Assembly: GCF_035083965.1 (NCBI RefSeq)
Contig: NC_089738.1
Span: 5,913,398-5,977,397 of the forward strand
DNA: 64,000 nt
From: Branchiostoma lanceolatum
Lineage: Eukaryota > Chordata > Leptocardii > Amphioxiformes > Branchiostomatidae
Direction: 5' to 3'
Every line of letters starts with the position of its first letter. The first letter of the stretch is position 1. Positions 44,801 through 54,424 of this stretch are shown piece by piece. A model generated the notes under the pieces. The model ran no database searches and was not told the DNA's origin. It saw nothing but the letters and a program-made list of their open reading frames with translations. Position numbers and translations under genes: made by a program.

Positions 44801-47800
44801 ATTTTGGTTTAATACATAGGAACAGTTTACTGGAGATGTGTATCTTTGTTAAAAAAGAAGTGAACAAAGCCATGCAAGCACATTCCCATACCACATTTGG
44901 TATGAATATTAGCACACCTGCGCCAGTAATGCAAGATAAATAGATTAACTCAATTGGTCAGGCTCACAGGCCAGGTGCACTTGGGGTCACTGACCTTTAG
45001 GTCATATGGTCAGGCTCACAGACCAGGTGCACTTGGGGTCACTGACCTTTAGGTCATATGAGGAAAATACCCAATGTTCTCCCCAAAATACCCTGCAAAA
45101 TCGTATTTTGAAGTGATATATGCCAAAATTGTGAATGGGGTTCTTTGAATATTTGTTCAATGTACCCCCATAGCAAATTTCAGGTCATTTTGATGTATTT
45201 CCAGAGCACAGGAGGCCAAAATGTACGTTTTTGGTCAGAAAAACCTCAATAAAATCACTTTCAAGGTCAATATCGGAACAATTTAAAAAGGGTGTATGGG
45301 TATTTGCCTAAACTACCTTTGTACCAAATTTCAGGTCATTTGGTCAAAAAATGACAGAGATGAATCGATTTGAAGATTTGACAGGAGAAGAAGAAGAAAC
45401 ATGAGTAAAAACAATATGTTGAGCCATACTAGGTATGGCTAAACATAACAAAACTTTCAGTCTGAATTAACAATATGGTGGGTAAAATGAGGTAAACAAT
45501 TCGATAACACCAACACACATACAGGGCAACAATCAAGAATTAACCATTAAACTGACAACCCAAATGTTGTTTAACCAGACTTGCAGACTTACATTGTATG
45601 CAAAAGTAGCAAATTTGTATTGGTTAAAGGCATCCAGGGCATTTTATGAGGCTTGAAAACTGGAAATATTCTAGTTGCTGTAATCTTTATGAAATTGACA
45701 TTTAATGCTACTGTTTACCACATTTGCGTGTGGATTTCTTATCGAAAGTGCTCAAAAGCGGCACAAAAATAAGCTACATGGTGATCTTTTAGTTTCACAC
45801 ACCTAGGGTAAATAGACCGATACTATAGCCCGCCCCCCTCCATCACAACAGAGAAAAGCAAAATTAGAAATGCAATATTTGACGAACATGCAGTCACTCT
45901 CTCATTGGTCAAACCACTAGTGATGGACAGTCAGGATCAGTCTATTAGGGCTTTCTATCAGTTCTCCCTACACAACGACATCGTATTTTGCTCCTAGGAT
46001 CCTTCAAGGTCGATATGTAATGGGATGGTGTTATTGAAACTTACTATGTGTAGGAATGACTAGAAATTTGAGTTTTTTTTAATTCAAGTTTCAAGGCTCA
46101 TAAAATGCTCTGGGTGCCTTTAAAGGGTTAGGCAGTAGGGAAAAGGTTGATTTTATTCTGAGCTGTCGACCCTTTGTTTGTCTGTGCTGGTAGGAGGAAA
46201 ACCTGCGTCTACGTGAGGACGTGTCCGCCATGCGAGACCAGCTGGAGCTGAGCGAACAGACCAATCAGGAGAAGTACAGCGCCGCGCTCCGTCAGACACA
46301 GCGCGCCATCACGGATCTCAGGAGTAAAGAGGACAGGTCGGCGGTTTTCTCCATGTTGAAGTTTACATGTACTAAAAGTTATTAACTCTTTTTGCAGCAT
46401 ACAATGTATATGCCTTAATTCTTAGTGTTGTCTGTGCACTGTATATATTCTTATCAAGTCTCTTAGTACTGTACCTGTAGGAATGGAATTAATCGCCTTT
46501 GGTGGCAAATTCCATGGTTATGAGGGTCATTATAGACTTTATTATTTTTTGTTATTAGTAGTACTAATAGTACCACAGCTGTTGGTTGCATATGCATTTT
46601 CCATAGCAAAATGTCTGCAACAGTGCCATGACCATAACAATGGCCACCAAAAGTAATGAGTTTCTCAACAGTAGACTCAGTATGGTTTTGGTTAGTAAAC
46701 TAAAAGTGATGAGATACACGATGTAACTTTGACATTCCCAACTACTGTTATTATTCTGTCTGCAGTCTTGTTTAAATTGTTTTACTTCATGAATCTGCCC
46801 GTATGTAGCAATTGGCTTATTCCTACCTACAGCTTATGACATTTGAACAGTTGGTACCATTAGATACAGCAGCTGCAATTATCAACTTAAAGTTACAATT
46901 CACTTCTTCTTACATTCATTTTCACTTACAGTTTGTAAAAAATTAATCTGAAATTCTATTCTGTTGAAGACCTGTTCACGGTGCATTTCGTATTGTTTTT
47001 TGTACTGCCTGCAGAAGAGTCCGTAGCATACAAGAGGAGAGTGACAGGAAGTTGAGGGCCCTGCAGGATAAACTGGACAACACGATAGGTCGATATGAGC
47101 AGGAGTTGGACGGTGGTCGGAGGAGGAGGGGTGGGTCGCAGTCAGACTCCGTCGTCAGCTTCAGAGGTAAGTCCAAAAGATCAAAAGTTTTACTTTCGTA
47201 TGAAGGTTCATCTTTGACGATAACTGTAATTGAGATTTAAAAATTTTCACGCTAATTTAGTACACAAAGTAAATGACTTAACGACAAGCTTTCAACCAGT
47301 GCTCTGGTCCTTCTCAAGTTCATTTGACCGGAAGTCACATGACCTGAGCAGAAGTGTGCCAGGCAGTCTGTATCGGCCCCCGTCTCTGTTGAGGAAGGTC
47401 AATGGGCCATAATGTAGACTGCCTCTTTCATTCCTTTAAGGACATAATCCTGATCATATTCTATCTATTTTGACATTGACAATGTCAGCATTCCACCTAC
47501 TAGTGCTACTAACGCAAGACAAATATTGAACCAAATTTCAGGCGCTGACGGCACTCACACAGCGAGCCCCATGGAACACATTTGGGCGACTCCCACTCGC
47601 AAGGACAGTCAGGGACGAGAGTCGCCTTACATATCAGGGATGGAGGTAGCCATTTTGGTTACCTTGACGTTTAAGTTTAAGATGTGCTTCTACACGAATC
47701 TTAGGATCTTTCATGGTTCATTCACTCGTTCAGTCATTGAGCTACAGTTTAAGGTAAAGTTTAACCTCCTTGCTGTAACAAACCAAATGCCTGGCCATCT

Positions 47801-48250
47801 AACCTGATTTCTGCCTGGTCATCAGTAGGTACAGTATTTGGTTTTATTGTATCTCTAGCCTATAAGTTGACATGTTATTTTTCATTGAGTGAAAAGCACT
47901 ATTTGACCTGACCCTACATTGTACATGTACTAATAATAGTCTTGTTTATAATTTCATTGTTTTTTTGTTGTAAATTTTAATCTACTGCATGTAACATATC
48001 AAGTCCCAATGATAGGATCTCATTAATTCATGATCAGTTGGATATTTTATTCCAAAGAATTGATTTTCATTAAACTATTCCCTTCCAGAGCCCAGGTCCG
48101 TCCAGACCAGAGTCCAGAGCTTCTGTGGCAGCTAGATTCCTTGCAGAAGAGGAGAAACACGGACTTGAACTGGAGCGAAAACTTGACTCACATATAACAG
48201 AGTTTAAAGACGCTGCAGATAGAACCATTAAGAAATACTCAGCAAGATGA
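29813..48250 (+). CDS. CEP63: CEP63/DEUP1 orthologue, centrosomal coiled-coil protein
   Basis: Eighteen coding exons: 29813-29862, 32087-32270, 33299-33394, 33975-34118, 34687-34800, 35244-35396, 35945-36040, 36472-36617, 37190-37276, 37923-37979, 39036-39153, 39740-39937, 41291-41377, 41954-42025, 46194-46336, 47015-47166, 47542-47645, 48089-48250. Frame is kept throughout (720 residues, close to vertebrate CEP63). The N-terminal hallmark 'TSCQSELQELMRQIDIMV' and C-terminal 'AARFLAEEEKHGLELERKLDSHI' identify the CEP63/DEUP1 family. Between them lies near-continuous heptad coiled coil (exons 2-15), then a Ser-rich linker (exons 16-17). CEP63 sits at the proximal mother centriole and recruits CEP152, hence PLK4, for duplication; DEUP1 is the vertebrate deuterosome paralogue. 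As a pre-duplication gene it is co-orthologous to both. Exon 15 has a weak donor (GTCGGC). The exon 2 acceptor and exon 8 donor are tandemly multiplied. Confidence 0.93.
30190..30474 (+). repeat. Tandem array: CEP63 exon 2 acceptor + exon start, 54-bp units
   Basis: The unit TCTCTGTAG|GCTGCCCAGT + ACAGTCACCTCCTGTC... is repeated with exon-like starts at 30211, 30265, 30319, 30373 and 30427, exactly 54 bp apart. The sixth unit holds the real acceptor (exon start 32087), displaced by a LINE. Removing the LINE and one 13-bp target duplication puts it at 30481, again 54 bp on. The copies carry acceptors but no following donor. Confidence 0.92.
30475..32067 (-). mobile_element. 5'-truncated L1/Tx1-type LINE in CEP63 intron 1
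   Basis: A minus-strand ORF (about 32055 to 30639) encodes the C-terminal part of ORF2: 'WKGKSLSLYGKITVVNSLV' (post-RT region), 'FIWNDGPERVARKVLYN', 'GGLNLKNL', and a Cys-rich 'CSFCNNDEETYVHVFWEC' followed by a basic tail. This layout is typical of the L1/Tx1 clade. A 23-nt poly(A) tail (T-run 30475-30498) and the 13-bp duplication ATGTGCCTGTTCT (30462-30474, 32068-32080) bound it. The frame has no stops, so the copy is young. EN and RT catalytic domains are missing. The part of the open frame beyond 32067 is chance antisense of CEP63 exon 2. Confidence 0.9.
32291..32679. mobile_element. MITE family A, copy 2
   Basis: The termini CAGTGTTCTCACCAG... / ...GGCCTGGCGAGAACACTG are inverted repeats, with AGTTA on both outer sides (32286-32290, 32680-32684), a likely 5-bp target duplication. 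It starts about 20 nt after the CEP63 exon 2 donor. Confidence 0.8.
33411..33690 (+). repeat. Family B dispersed repeat in CEP63 intron 3
   Basis: It starts CAGGCTCTTAGCTAGCAGGG 16 nt after the exon 3 donor; the family blocks then follow in order to AGAGCCCATGGGG. Sense. Confidence 0.8.
34318..34626 (-). mobile_element. tRNA-derived SINE family A, copy 3
   Basis: The reverse complement shows GTAGCGTGCATAGTCCAGTG, GAGTTTGATCCCGGC (B box, 34561-34575) and the full family body. CEP63 intron 4, antisense, 60 bp before exon 5. Confidence 0.82.
34821..35085 (+). repeat. Family B dispersed repeat in CEP63 intron 5
   Basis: It starts CAGGCTATTAGCTAGCAGGG 20 nt after the exon 5 donor. It contains the TCTTTTGCACGCCCTACG hairpin, TTCTTTTTGCAGGGG, TTTTTTCCTCATACCAGACACT and AGAGCCCATTG. 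Sense. Confidence 0.8.
35446..35760 (+). mobile_element. SINE family C, copy 3
   Basis: Family body (GTGCCCTTGGGAAAGGCACT ... CATCAAAGAACCCACCACAC ... CAAATAAATCTGTCC) and ACAAACAAA tail. It lacks the tRNA-like head. CEP63 intron 6, 50 bp after the donor. Confidence 0.75.
36590..37110 (+). repeat. Tandem array: CEP63 exon 8 end + donor, with 12-bp CACTACACATGT repeats
   Basis: The end of exon 8 (CTACACATGAAGGACAAGCT + TATCAG|GTACAG) recurs at donors 36735, 36812, 36877, ~36952 and 37091 downstream of the functional donor (36618). Between copies the 12-mer CATGTCACTACA is amplified. Two of the copied donors are damaged (ATCAA|GTACAG; AG|GGAACAG); the rest retain GT. The spacing is irregular (65-139 bp). 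Confidence 0.85.
38250..38345. repeat. Inverted repeat in CEP63 intron 10
   Basis: GGAAAAGCTGGGCTGTCTAG..CTGGCCTGTCTACCC pairs with GGGTAGACAGGCCGGGTAGA..GGCCCAGCTTTTTCC, with a short loop. Probably a foldback element. Confidence 0.7.
40352..40428 (+). pseudogene. Degenerate partial copy of CEP63 exon 12 end
   Basis: ATGAGAGACACCAGCAACAG + ACTGGACAGGAAGGGTGCAG + AAATACAG closely matches the last ~60 nt of exon 12 (39880-39937). The donor equivalent is GCCAGG, so it has no GT. It lies 430 bp after the true exon and directly abuts a reverse-oriented family B element. Confidence 0.75.
40427..40830 (-). repeat. Family B dispersed repeat, antisense in CEP63 intron 12
   Basis: The minus strand starts near 40828 (…CAGTCTATTAGATAGCAGGG), carries the GCCATTGGACTGTTTCCCTTG and TTTTTTTCATATGCCAGACAC blocks, and ends TCTTAGCTAAAAGCCTGG at 40427. 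The two ends are inverted (CAGGCTATTAGCTA / CCAGGCTTTTAGCTA), suggesting a DNA-transposon MITE. The only copy here not in sense with its host gene. Confidence 0.7.
41525..41695 (-). mobile_element. SINE family C fragment (minus)
   Basis: The reverse complement shows the tRNA-like head (GTCCAGGGGTCGAAACC) and CCCTTGGGAAAGGCACTTTA..CCTCACTTCGCCCAGG. CEP63 intron 13. Confidence 0.65.
43446..44385. mobile_element. ~940-bp TA-flanked DNA transposon remnant (TACAGTCAAACCTG termini)
   Basis: Inverted ends TACAGTCAAACCTGTATTAG / CCAAGTTTGACTGTA, beginning and ending at TA, with subterminal AGCGGTCACC/GGCCACC repeats. A further CAGGTTTGACTGTA end at 44526-44539 and TACAGTCCAACCTG near 42232 show relatives nearby. 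TA targets with ACAGT ends suggest Tc1/mariner, but no transposase is readable. CEP63 intron 14. Confidence 0.6.
44959..45061. repeat. Direct tandem duplication (~52 bp x2)
   Basis: GGTCAGGCTCACAGGCCAGG TGCACTTGGGGTCACTGACC TTTAGGTCATAT occurs twice in succession with one substitution (CAGGCCAGG/CAGACCAGG). CEP63 intron 14. Confidence 0.85.
45628..46119. mobile_element. TTAA-flanked MITE family D, copy 2 (492 bp)
   Basis: Same ends as 21298-21790 (AGGCATCCAGGGC.../...CTCTGGGTGCCT) and TTAA on each side (45624-45627, 46120-46123). CEP63 intron 14, 70 bp before exon 15. Confidence 0.82.
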
Positions 48251-48736
48251 TAAAAATATACCTGTCTGCAAAATATACATTTGGTCTTTCAAAACAACAT
48301 GTATTGATCTATTGGAGGTTTTATTTGGAGATCAGCACAACTTATGTAACTTATACATGTACCAAAATTTGCTTAGAGGGAGATATTTTTTACTGTATCC
48401 AATACCATTCATCTTTCATGACTGTATATACTTATATTTTTCATGAATATGAAGAATATGATTTGAGGTGTACAATACATCGTATATCAGTATTATATGC
48501 GTGTTAAACTGATGAAAAGGTTGTTTGCTACATGTATGTTTTTTTAGCAATGTCTATATAAGACGTAACCGATAATATTTACCTAATTTCAGACTGGCAG
48601 TTGTTCGATCAAAGTTAGGTTTTATTGTATTTGCTAACATCGATGTCATTTTAATTTCTCTTTAAGATTGTGTGATCTTATTGATATATAGTTTGTGTTG
48701 TGACTGAATCTGAGCGATCTTATTCATTGACAGAAT

Positions 48737-48742
48737 ATTAAA
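48737..48742 (+). terminator. Putative CEP63 polyadenylation signal ATTAAA
   Basis: A common variant hexamer ~490 nt after the CEP63 stop, followed by TTTGTGTGG-type GU-rich sequence. Confidence 0.4.
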
Positions 48743-48844
48743 CATTGTACGGACCTACATTTTGTGTGGTGATGATTTTGGTGTTACATTGTTGCCTAAT
48801 GAAAGAATTGCACTGTTTTCATTAATTGTTCGCTACTGTGTCAG

Positions 48845-49180
48845 CACAAAACAGTGCTTTAGAGTATAACTCCCACAAATACGGGCCAATGCAGGTAAAA
48901 ATTTCTCAGAAGTTGTAAGACATGTACACAAACATGACGTGCTTGAGACTTCTAGAGACTTTATCGTCATTTCTCGCGACATCAGTTCCCGTTTTCAGCT
49001 GTTTCACACGCTGATAGCACGCAAGACAACACTCAGGTAAGATGTACAGAATGATTGTTGCGCCAAGATGTTTAGAAATGGCGAGAGTAGAGAATTCGTT
49101 GACATCACATAACGGACTGTCCCAGTTGGGGGCCCAGTACAGTCTGCATTTTTCACGCGTCAACAGAGGAAGGGTCCGTT
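48845..49180 (-). pseudogene. Possible class A GPCR fragment
   Basis: The minus frame 49163-48906 has 'CRLYW', a hydrophobic 'LGATIILYILPECCLACYQRV' with the Pro and Tyr spacing of a TM5, a polar loop, then 'KHVMFVYMSYNF'. After a TGA the same frame resumes 'EIFTCIGPYLWELYSKALFC', resembling TM6. The pattern fits a decayed rhodopsin-type receptor fragment. The identification rests only on motif shape and could be fortuitous. Confidence 0.3.
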
Positions 49181-49337
49181 AGGTGATGGTAGATCTCTCA
49201 CAATCATTGCATTGAGGGGCTCATCGTGAGAATAGATCGGATAGCCAGACTAGCAGTACTACTTAGTTAGCAACGGCTGGGTGTGATAATTTCAAGACAA
49301 AGCGATGCGAGTAGCATCGATATAGAACGGAGCTCCC

Positions 49338-49551
49338 CTATTCTCAAAGCAGAGGTTTTGGTCGGGTGGGGTAGTAGCCTAACGAATCGCGCTCCTAGTG
49401 GCCAGCCGGTCTGTAACCGCCATCCCCTAGCTGGGGGTCAGTAACCTCCGGCTGAGAGCTTGTGTAAACACAGGCTAGGTGGGGTACTAGTAGTAGTGGC
49501 CGGCGTTTTTTACGTTGGCCTCCCGACCAAAACCTCTGCTTAGAGAATAGA
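49338..49551. mobile_element. Foldback element (TTCTCAAAGCAGAGG termini) with nested TAGCCT MITE (49375-49477)
   Basis: The outer inverted repeats are CTATTCTCAAAGCAGAGGTT..TTGGTCGGG and CCCGACCAAAACCTCTGCTT..AGAGAATAG. Inside, the 103-bp TAGCCT...CAGGCTA MITE is flanked by near-duplicate GGTGGGGTA, showing it inserted second. Confidence 0.75.
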
Positions 49552-50493
49552 GTTCTCCCCCGGTGGCCACAGAAGTATGGTGCATGGTGACCCTCACATC
49601 TGTTTTATATCATCGCCTGCTTACTCTCCAAGTAGAGGTATGGTTCTGGTTGGGTTTTTTACGTGTTTTTAGGCGTTTTTGTCTGGCCTTCTACTTCGTC
49701 ATGTTTTTTTTGTCTCCCAAAATAAAGAAAATTAAAAAAAAAGGAACACGATGACAAAATAGAAAGCACGACAAAAACGCCTGAAAACATGTCAAAAACC
49801 AGCCGGAACTACATCTGTACACATCTGCTTGAAGAGACTACGCCTGTTAATGTAGGGAATGCGATATTGGGGACTTTTTTGCACATTTTTGTTCCATGCA
49901 TTGAAACATCACACAAAGGCATTCGGATTTAACTTTTCGTCCAAACTGCTAATCTAATTCTAAAAATTTATAGAAATTTTATTCAAATCTTAAAAACTGT
50001 GATTTTAGCTCCATGGTTTTCATGTTTCACTTTTCTTATATATGTCTGTTACTTTTGATTTGATCACCTTTATTTGTCCTCCCACCTGTTTCTGCTGTAT
50101 AATTCATTTACCAGTCACAGTCACTATTTCATAACAACAATTGTATTCATTAATTTTTCGAATGACAGGTTCACCCTACGTCGAAAGCTGTAGCTTTGTC
50201 ATAGCCTGTGTAGCCATTGTTATGGGTTCTCGCAATATAATTTGAAAGTGAAGTTGTGCCAACTTTTGACTTGTGAAATATCCTCTCGTCTTACTAGTAT
50301 TGTAGTGTACATCTATTTACTTTAGAATTGTAACTTATTGATCCTTTCTACCGTCACGATTATGTATCCTGTAAGAGTTCACAAGCGAAGATTATTTATC
50401 TGCAAGCATACGGCATATCTTTGTTATGATTAGTCCTTCTAGAAACAGTCATTTTAGATTTTAACTAATTTTGTTATTACTGCAGAAGCTGCT

Positions 50494-52245
50494 ATGGCAA
50501 CAGTTGAAATTCACCCCGAGAACACCAACGCAGGTCAGGAAGAGAAGGTTGCAAGGAGATCTGCAACACGTGAGGAGTGCAGCGAACAGTTTGGAAGTCA
50601 GTCTGCTTTGAAGATACACATGCGCACTCACACAGGAGAAAAACCCTACAGTTGTGAGGAGTGCAATAGGCAGTTCAGTCGATTGGATCATCTGAAAAGT
50701 CACACAGGGGACTGGGAGAAACCATTTTTGTGTGGAGAGTGCAGCAAGCAGTTTGGGAGTCGTAGTGCTCTGAAGATCCACATGCACACTCACACCGGGG
50801 AGAGGCCTTACGAGTGTGCGGAGTGCAGTAGGAAGTTCAGTCGACTACTAGTAGGTCATCTGAAGATCCATATACTGACTCACACAGGAGAGAGACCCTT
50901 TTTGTGTGGAGAGTGCAGCAAGCAGTTTAGGAGTCATGGTGCTCTGAAGATCCACATGCGCACTCACACCGGGGAGAAACCCTACGAGTGTGGAGAGTGT
51001 AGCAAGAAATTCAGCCGACTGGATAACCTAAAGACTCACATGCAGACTCACACAGAGGAAAAGCCCTTTTTGTGTGGAGAGTGCAGCAAACGGTTTAGAA
51101 GTCATGATGCTCTGAAGAAGCACATGCGTGCCCACACTGGGGAGAAACCCTACGAGTGTGGGGAGTGTAGCAAGAAATACAGCCGACTGGGTAGCCTACA
51201 GACCCATATGCCGACTCACACGGGGGAGAAACCCTTTATGTGTGGAGAGTGCAGCAAGCGGTTCAGTCAACTGTGTAATCTAAAGATCCACATGCGTGCT
51301 CACACAGGTGAGAAACCCTACACGTGTTGGGAGTGCAGCAGGCAGTTCAGTCAAACGGGTAGTCTAAAGAACCATATGCAGATTCACACAGAGGTGAAAC
51401 CCTTTATGTGCGGAGAGTGCAGCAAGCGGTTTAGCCATCTAGTTAGTCTGAAGAGACATATGCGTATCCAAACTGGTGAGAAACCCTACAGCTGCAAACT
51501 TTGCAGCAAGCAGTTTAGTCATCTGCTAAGCTTGAAGGCCCACATGCGTACCCACACGGGGGAGAAACCCTTTACTTGTAAGGAGTGCAGCATGCAGTTC
51601 AGAGATTTTCGTGATTTGCAGAAACACATCCGTACCCACACAGGAGAGAAACCTTATATGTGTGGTGAGTGTGGCAAGCAGTTCAGTCAGGTGGGTCATC
51701 TTAAGAGACACACGCTTACTCACACCAGAGAGAAACCCTACAAGTGTGAGGAGTGCAGTGAGCAGTTTAATAGGAAGGATACCCTCAACCTTCACATGCG
51801 GAAGCACACAGGGGAGAAACCTTTGAAGTGTGAGGCGTGCAGCAGTCAGTTTTGTACAAAAGGAAGTCTGAAAGCACACATGCGCACCCACACAGGGGAG
51901 AAACCCTACATGTGTGAGGAGTGCGGTAGGCAATTCAGCCGCCTGTCTCATCTAAAGGACCACATACGGACGCACACAGGTGAGAAACCCTACAAGTGTG
52001 AGGATTGTAGCAAGCAGTTTAGTCAGTTGGGTTATTTGAAGAAACACATGCGGACTCACACAGGTGAGAAACCCTACAAGTGTGAGGAGTGCAGCAAGCA
52101 GTTCAGTCAACCGGGTCATCTGAAGGACCACATGCGAACACATACAGGTGAAAAACCCTACAAGTGTGAGAAGTGCAGCAAGCAGTTCAGCCAGCGGGGT
52201 ACTTTGAAGAATCACATGCGCACTCACACTGTTGAGAAATCCTAA
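50494..52245 (+). CDS. C2H2 zinc-finger protein, 20 finger units
   Basis: An intronless 583-residue coding exon with an acceptor 8 nt upstream of the ATG. After ~25 residues it is entirely tandem C2H2 fingers of the C-x2-C-x12-H-x3-H type joined by TGEKP linkers, i.e. a nuclear DNA-binding protein, probably a transcription factor. I count 20 units. Unit 1 lacks its first Cys (TREECSEQF), unit 2 is shortened at the linker (SHTGDWEKP, no second His), unit 4 has a two-residue insertion, and unit 11 has Gln for the last His (HMRIQT). No KRAB, BTB or ZAD domain is visible. Units in the first half show an alternating two-finger pattern (FLCGECSK / YECGECSK), a sign of pairwise duplication. Such arrays belong to large, fast-evolving families and I cannot name an orthologue. 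Confidence 0.93.
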   Translation: MATVEIHPENTNAGQEEKVARRSATREECSEQFGSQSALKIHMRTHTGEKPYSCEECNRQFSRLDHLKSHTGDWEKPFLCGECSKQFGSRSALKIHMHTHTGERPYECAECSRKFSRLLVGHLKIHILTHTGERPFLCGECSKQFRSHGALKIHMRTHTGEKPYECGECSKKFSRLDNLKTHMQTHTEEKPFLCGECSKRFRSHDALKKHMRAHTGEKPYECGECSKKYSRLGSLQTHMPTHTGEKPFMCGECSKRFSQLCNLKIHMRAHTGEKPYTCWECSRQFSQTGSLKNHMQIHTEVKPFMCGECSKRFSHLVSLKRHMRIQTGEKPYSCKLCSKQFSHLLSLKAHMRTHTGEKPFTCKECSMQFRDFRDLQKHIRTHTGEKPYMCGECGKQFSQVGHLKRHTLTHTREKPYKCEECSEQFNRKDTLNLHMRKHTGEKPLKCEACSSQFCTKGSLKAHMRTHTGEKPYMCEECGRQFSRLSHLKDHIRTHTGEKPYKCEDCSKQFSQLGYLKKHMRTHTGEKPYKCEECSKQFSQPGHLKDHMRTHTGEKPYKCEKCSKQFSQRGTLKNHMRTHTVEKS

Positions 52246-52974
52246 ATTTATCTTTCACACTTGGGGGTCATATAAAGGTTAACATTAAAAGTCATCCGTC
52301 ATAATTCTTTCAACAGAAATCAACACTTGACGATGTGTAGCCGCTTGTTACCTCCACCTGTGATAGTGTGTGTTATTGTGTATAAAGGAAACAGACTTAC
52401 CCAAGATGTAACAAAAATGTTTTTAAGTTTGCACGTAACTAGTTAGGTAGGCACAAACGTTCTTGAGTTATTAGTTTTGCTCGTTCTTAGTCCAAAGTTT
52501 AGTCTCATTGTCGGCGTTTGGTTCAAAGTGAACCGATTTCTATGTTACTCTTACTTAGTTGAAGCGTTCTCACTTCTAAGGTAGTTTATTCCTCGAAGAA
52601 TTAATTACACAGTACCACCCCATCCTTTACTACGAGTGTAGCAAATTACGTGTAATTCATAAACTCGTAGTAATTTTGTTAGGTAATATGTTGATGAAAT
52701 AGAAAGCAGTCGTTTCGTTCTGAAATTGTATGCACGCCATTTCGTTACCCTGGCGGTATTTTTTTGTTGTTTAGTGGTTAGACTGTGGTTTAAGACCTAT
52801 ATACGTGTATATACTTTTACTTGTTATAGAAATGTCAGGGATTGAACGCTGGGTCATATATATACAAGACCAACCTGTACTGGCATGTTAGCATAAATAG
52901 ATTCCATTTTTATGTGTTACATTTGAAGGTTGTGAAATATCATCACCTTGTTTGTACCAATCGATGTTTAACAA

Positions 52975-52980
52975 AATAAA
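52975..52980 (+). terminator. Putative polyadenylation signal of the zinc-finger gene
   Basis: AATAAA about 730 nt after the stop, in an AT-rich 3' UTR. Confidence 0.45.
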
Positions 52981-53104
52981 GTATTCTCGTAAAACTGTAG
53001 CGACTCGTGTCTATAAAGAATCAGGGAATTTCTTCAATTCCCCCGAGCAGCCACTGTAGACATGTATCAAAAATTAACGGAGGGAAATAAAAACTACAGA
53101 CTGA

Positions 53105-53540
53105 GTTGTGTGGATCCTAATAATTACCTTCGTCAAGAAGGTTATGCATAGGGTAGCGTTTGTGTGTATGTATGTATGCATGTAGAAGACCAGAATAACT
53201 CAAGAACGCCTTGATGGATTGTCTTGATATTTGGTATGTTGGTAGGTCTTGGTGAGACCTAAAAATGATTAGATTTTGGGCCCCCTAGCGGCTTGTTACG
53301 GTACTGCAGCGGAACTTCCTTTTTTGATATCTCATGTTCTGGACATGCTATGGAACTGATTTTTGAGTAAGTGGTATAGATTTGGGCCCCCTGCCGGATT
53401 TTTCTGGAACTGCAGAAGCAGGTTTTGCTTTAGACTGTGAAAGGGAATAGTTCAAGAAGGGCTTGATGGATGGTCATGCTTTTTGGTAAGTGGATAGCTT
53501 TAGTGATGATTTGCATGATTAGGTGCTTATTATGCAATTC
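53105..53540 (+). repeat. Dispersed repeat family E, copy 1
   Basis: ACCTTCGTCAAGAAGGTTAT (hairpin CCTTCG..AAGG), then AACTCAAGAACGCCTTGATG GATTGTCTTGATATTTGGTA TG and GCCCCCTAGCGGCTTGTTAC; matches 61018-61350. Confidence 0.7.
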
Positions 53541-54311
53541 ATGAGGAAAGTTTATACATCAGCCAAATTCCATGATAGGACTCTCAAATATGTGACAAAT
53601 GTAACTGAGGAAGAGAGAAATATTATTGACTTTGTGAAGACAGTAAGCTATAGGTGGGATGTTGTCTTGTAATATCGCATACCAATTATGCTTTAACGGT
53701 TCTAAACTTTGAACTAAGCAGCGACCAATAGATGTCACGAGCATTGAGGGGTGATGTGATTGGCTAGAATACGTAGAGACGCCTCATTGGTTTAGAGCGT
53801 CGATGACGTCAGTCAAGACAAGTAGCCCGCTTGCGTCTTAATTCAGTCCAAGGCGGGCTGAGCGCAGTGAGACCAGCAAGAGACCAACGAGAGACTAATA
53901 ACAAGGACAGACGGCATCTGTGATGGTTGGATACAATGCTTGTAACAATTGTTTGTGTGTGTGTGTGTGTGTGTGTAAACATGTCTTTGTTGTAATCTGT
54001 ACTTCTTTTTGGGCAAAATTGTATCATAAGAAAGGACTAGTTCCTTGGTTACCAGTTAACGTTCGAAACGTGCGGATTAAACTAGACGTCTCCTCCTTTT
54101 ATGGGACACGAGGCAATATCCAATCATTTACTTTTAACGGAAAAGGCCTCTCGTTTAAGACATTAAACTGAGATTGTAAACTGCAGGTGGAACTACCCAA
54201 GGCATGTATTCCCTATACGTATGACCCACTTCCATCATCGTGACTATTTTGGGCTTAAATGAGGTGGGCTAAGCACAATAAAAAAGGCCAGTTGTTAATT
54301 AAGGGTTAATG

Positions 54312-54424
54312 ACTCACCCCGAGGTGTATATGGTCTCATAACGCCTGGCCATCGCGAACGAGGTAGTTTTATGAGGTGGTTATAGCACATGGCCAGGCGT
54401 TATGACACCATATACATCGAGGAA
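54312..54424. repeat. Foldback inverted repeat (~38-bp arms)
   Basis: CCGAGGTGTATATGGTCTCATAACGCCTGGCCAT-like left arm pairs with ATGGCCAGGCGTTATGACAC CATATACATCGAGG on the right, with a ~45-bp loop. Confidence 0.75.

Larger units (their letters stand above)
48251..50493. other. Intergenic region CEP63-zinc finger gene
   Basis: It contains the CEP63 3' UTR, the GPCR-like fragment, nested foldbacks, and from ~49600 AT-rich sequence. An acceptor (ATTACTGCAG at 50476-50485) just before the zinc-finger start implies that a non-coding 5' exon of that gene lies somewhere here. Confidence 0.55.

Noticed and set aside
51526-52227. Minus-strand open frames over the zinc-finger gene
   Set aside because: Repetitive Cys/Leu/Val peptides arise as the complement of the finger repeats.
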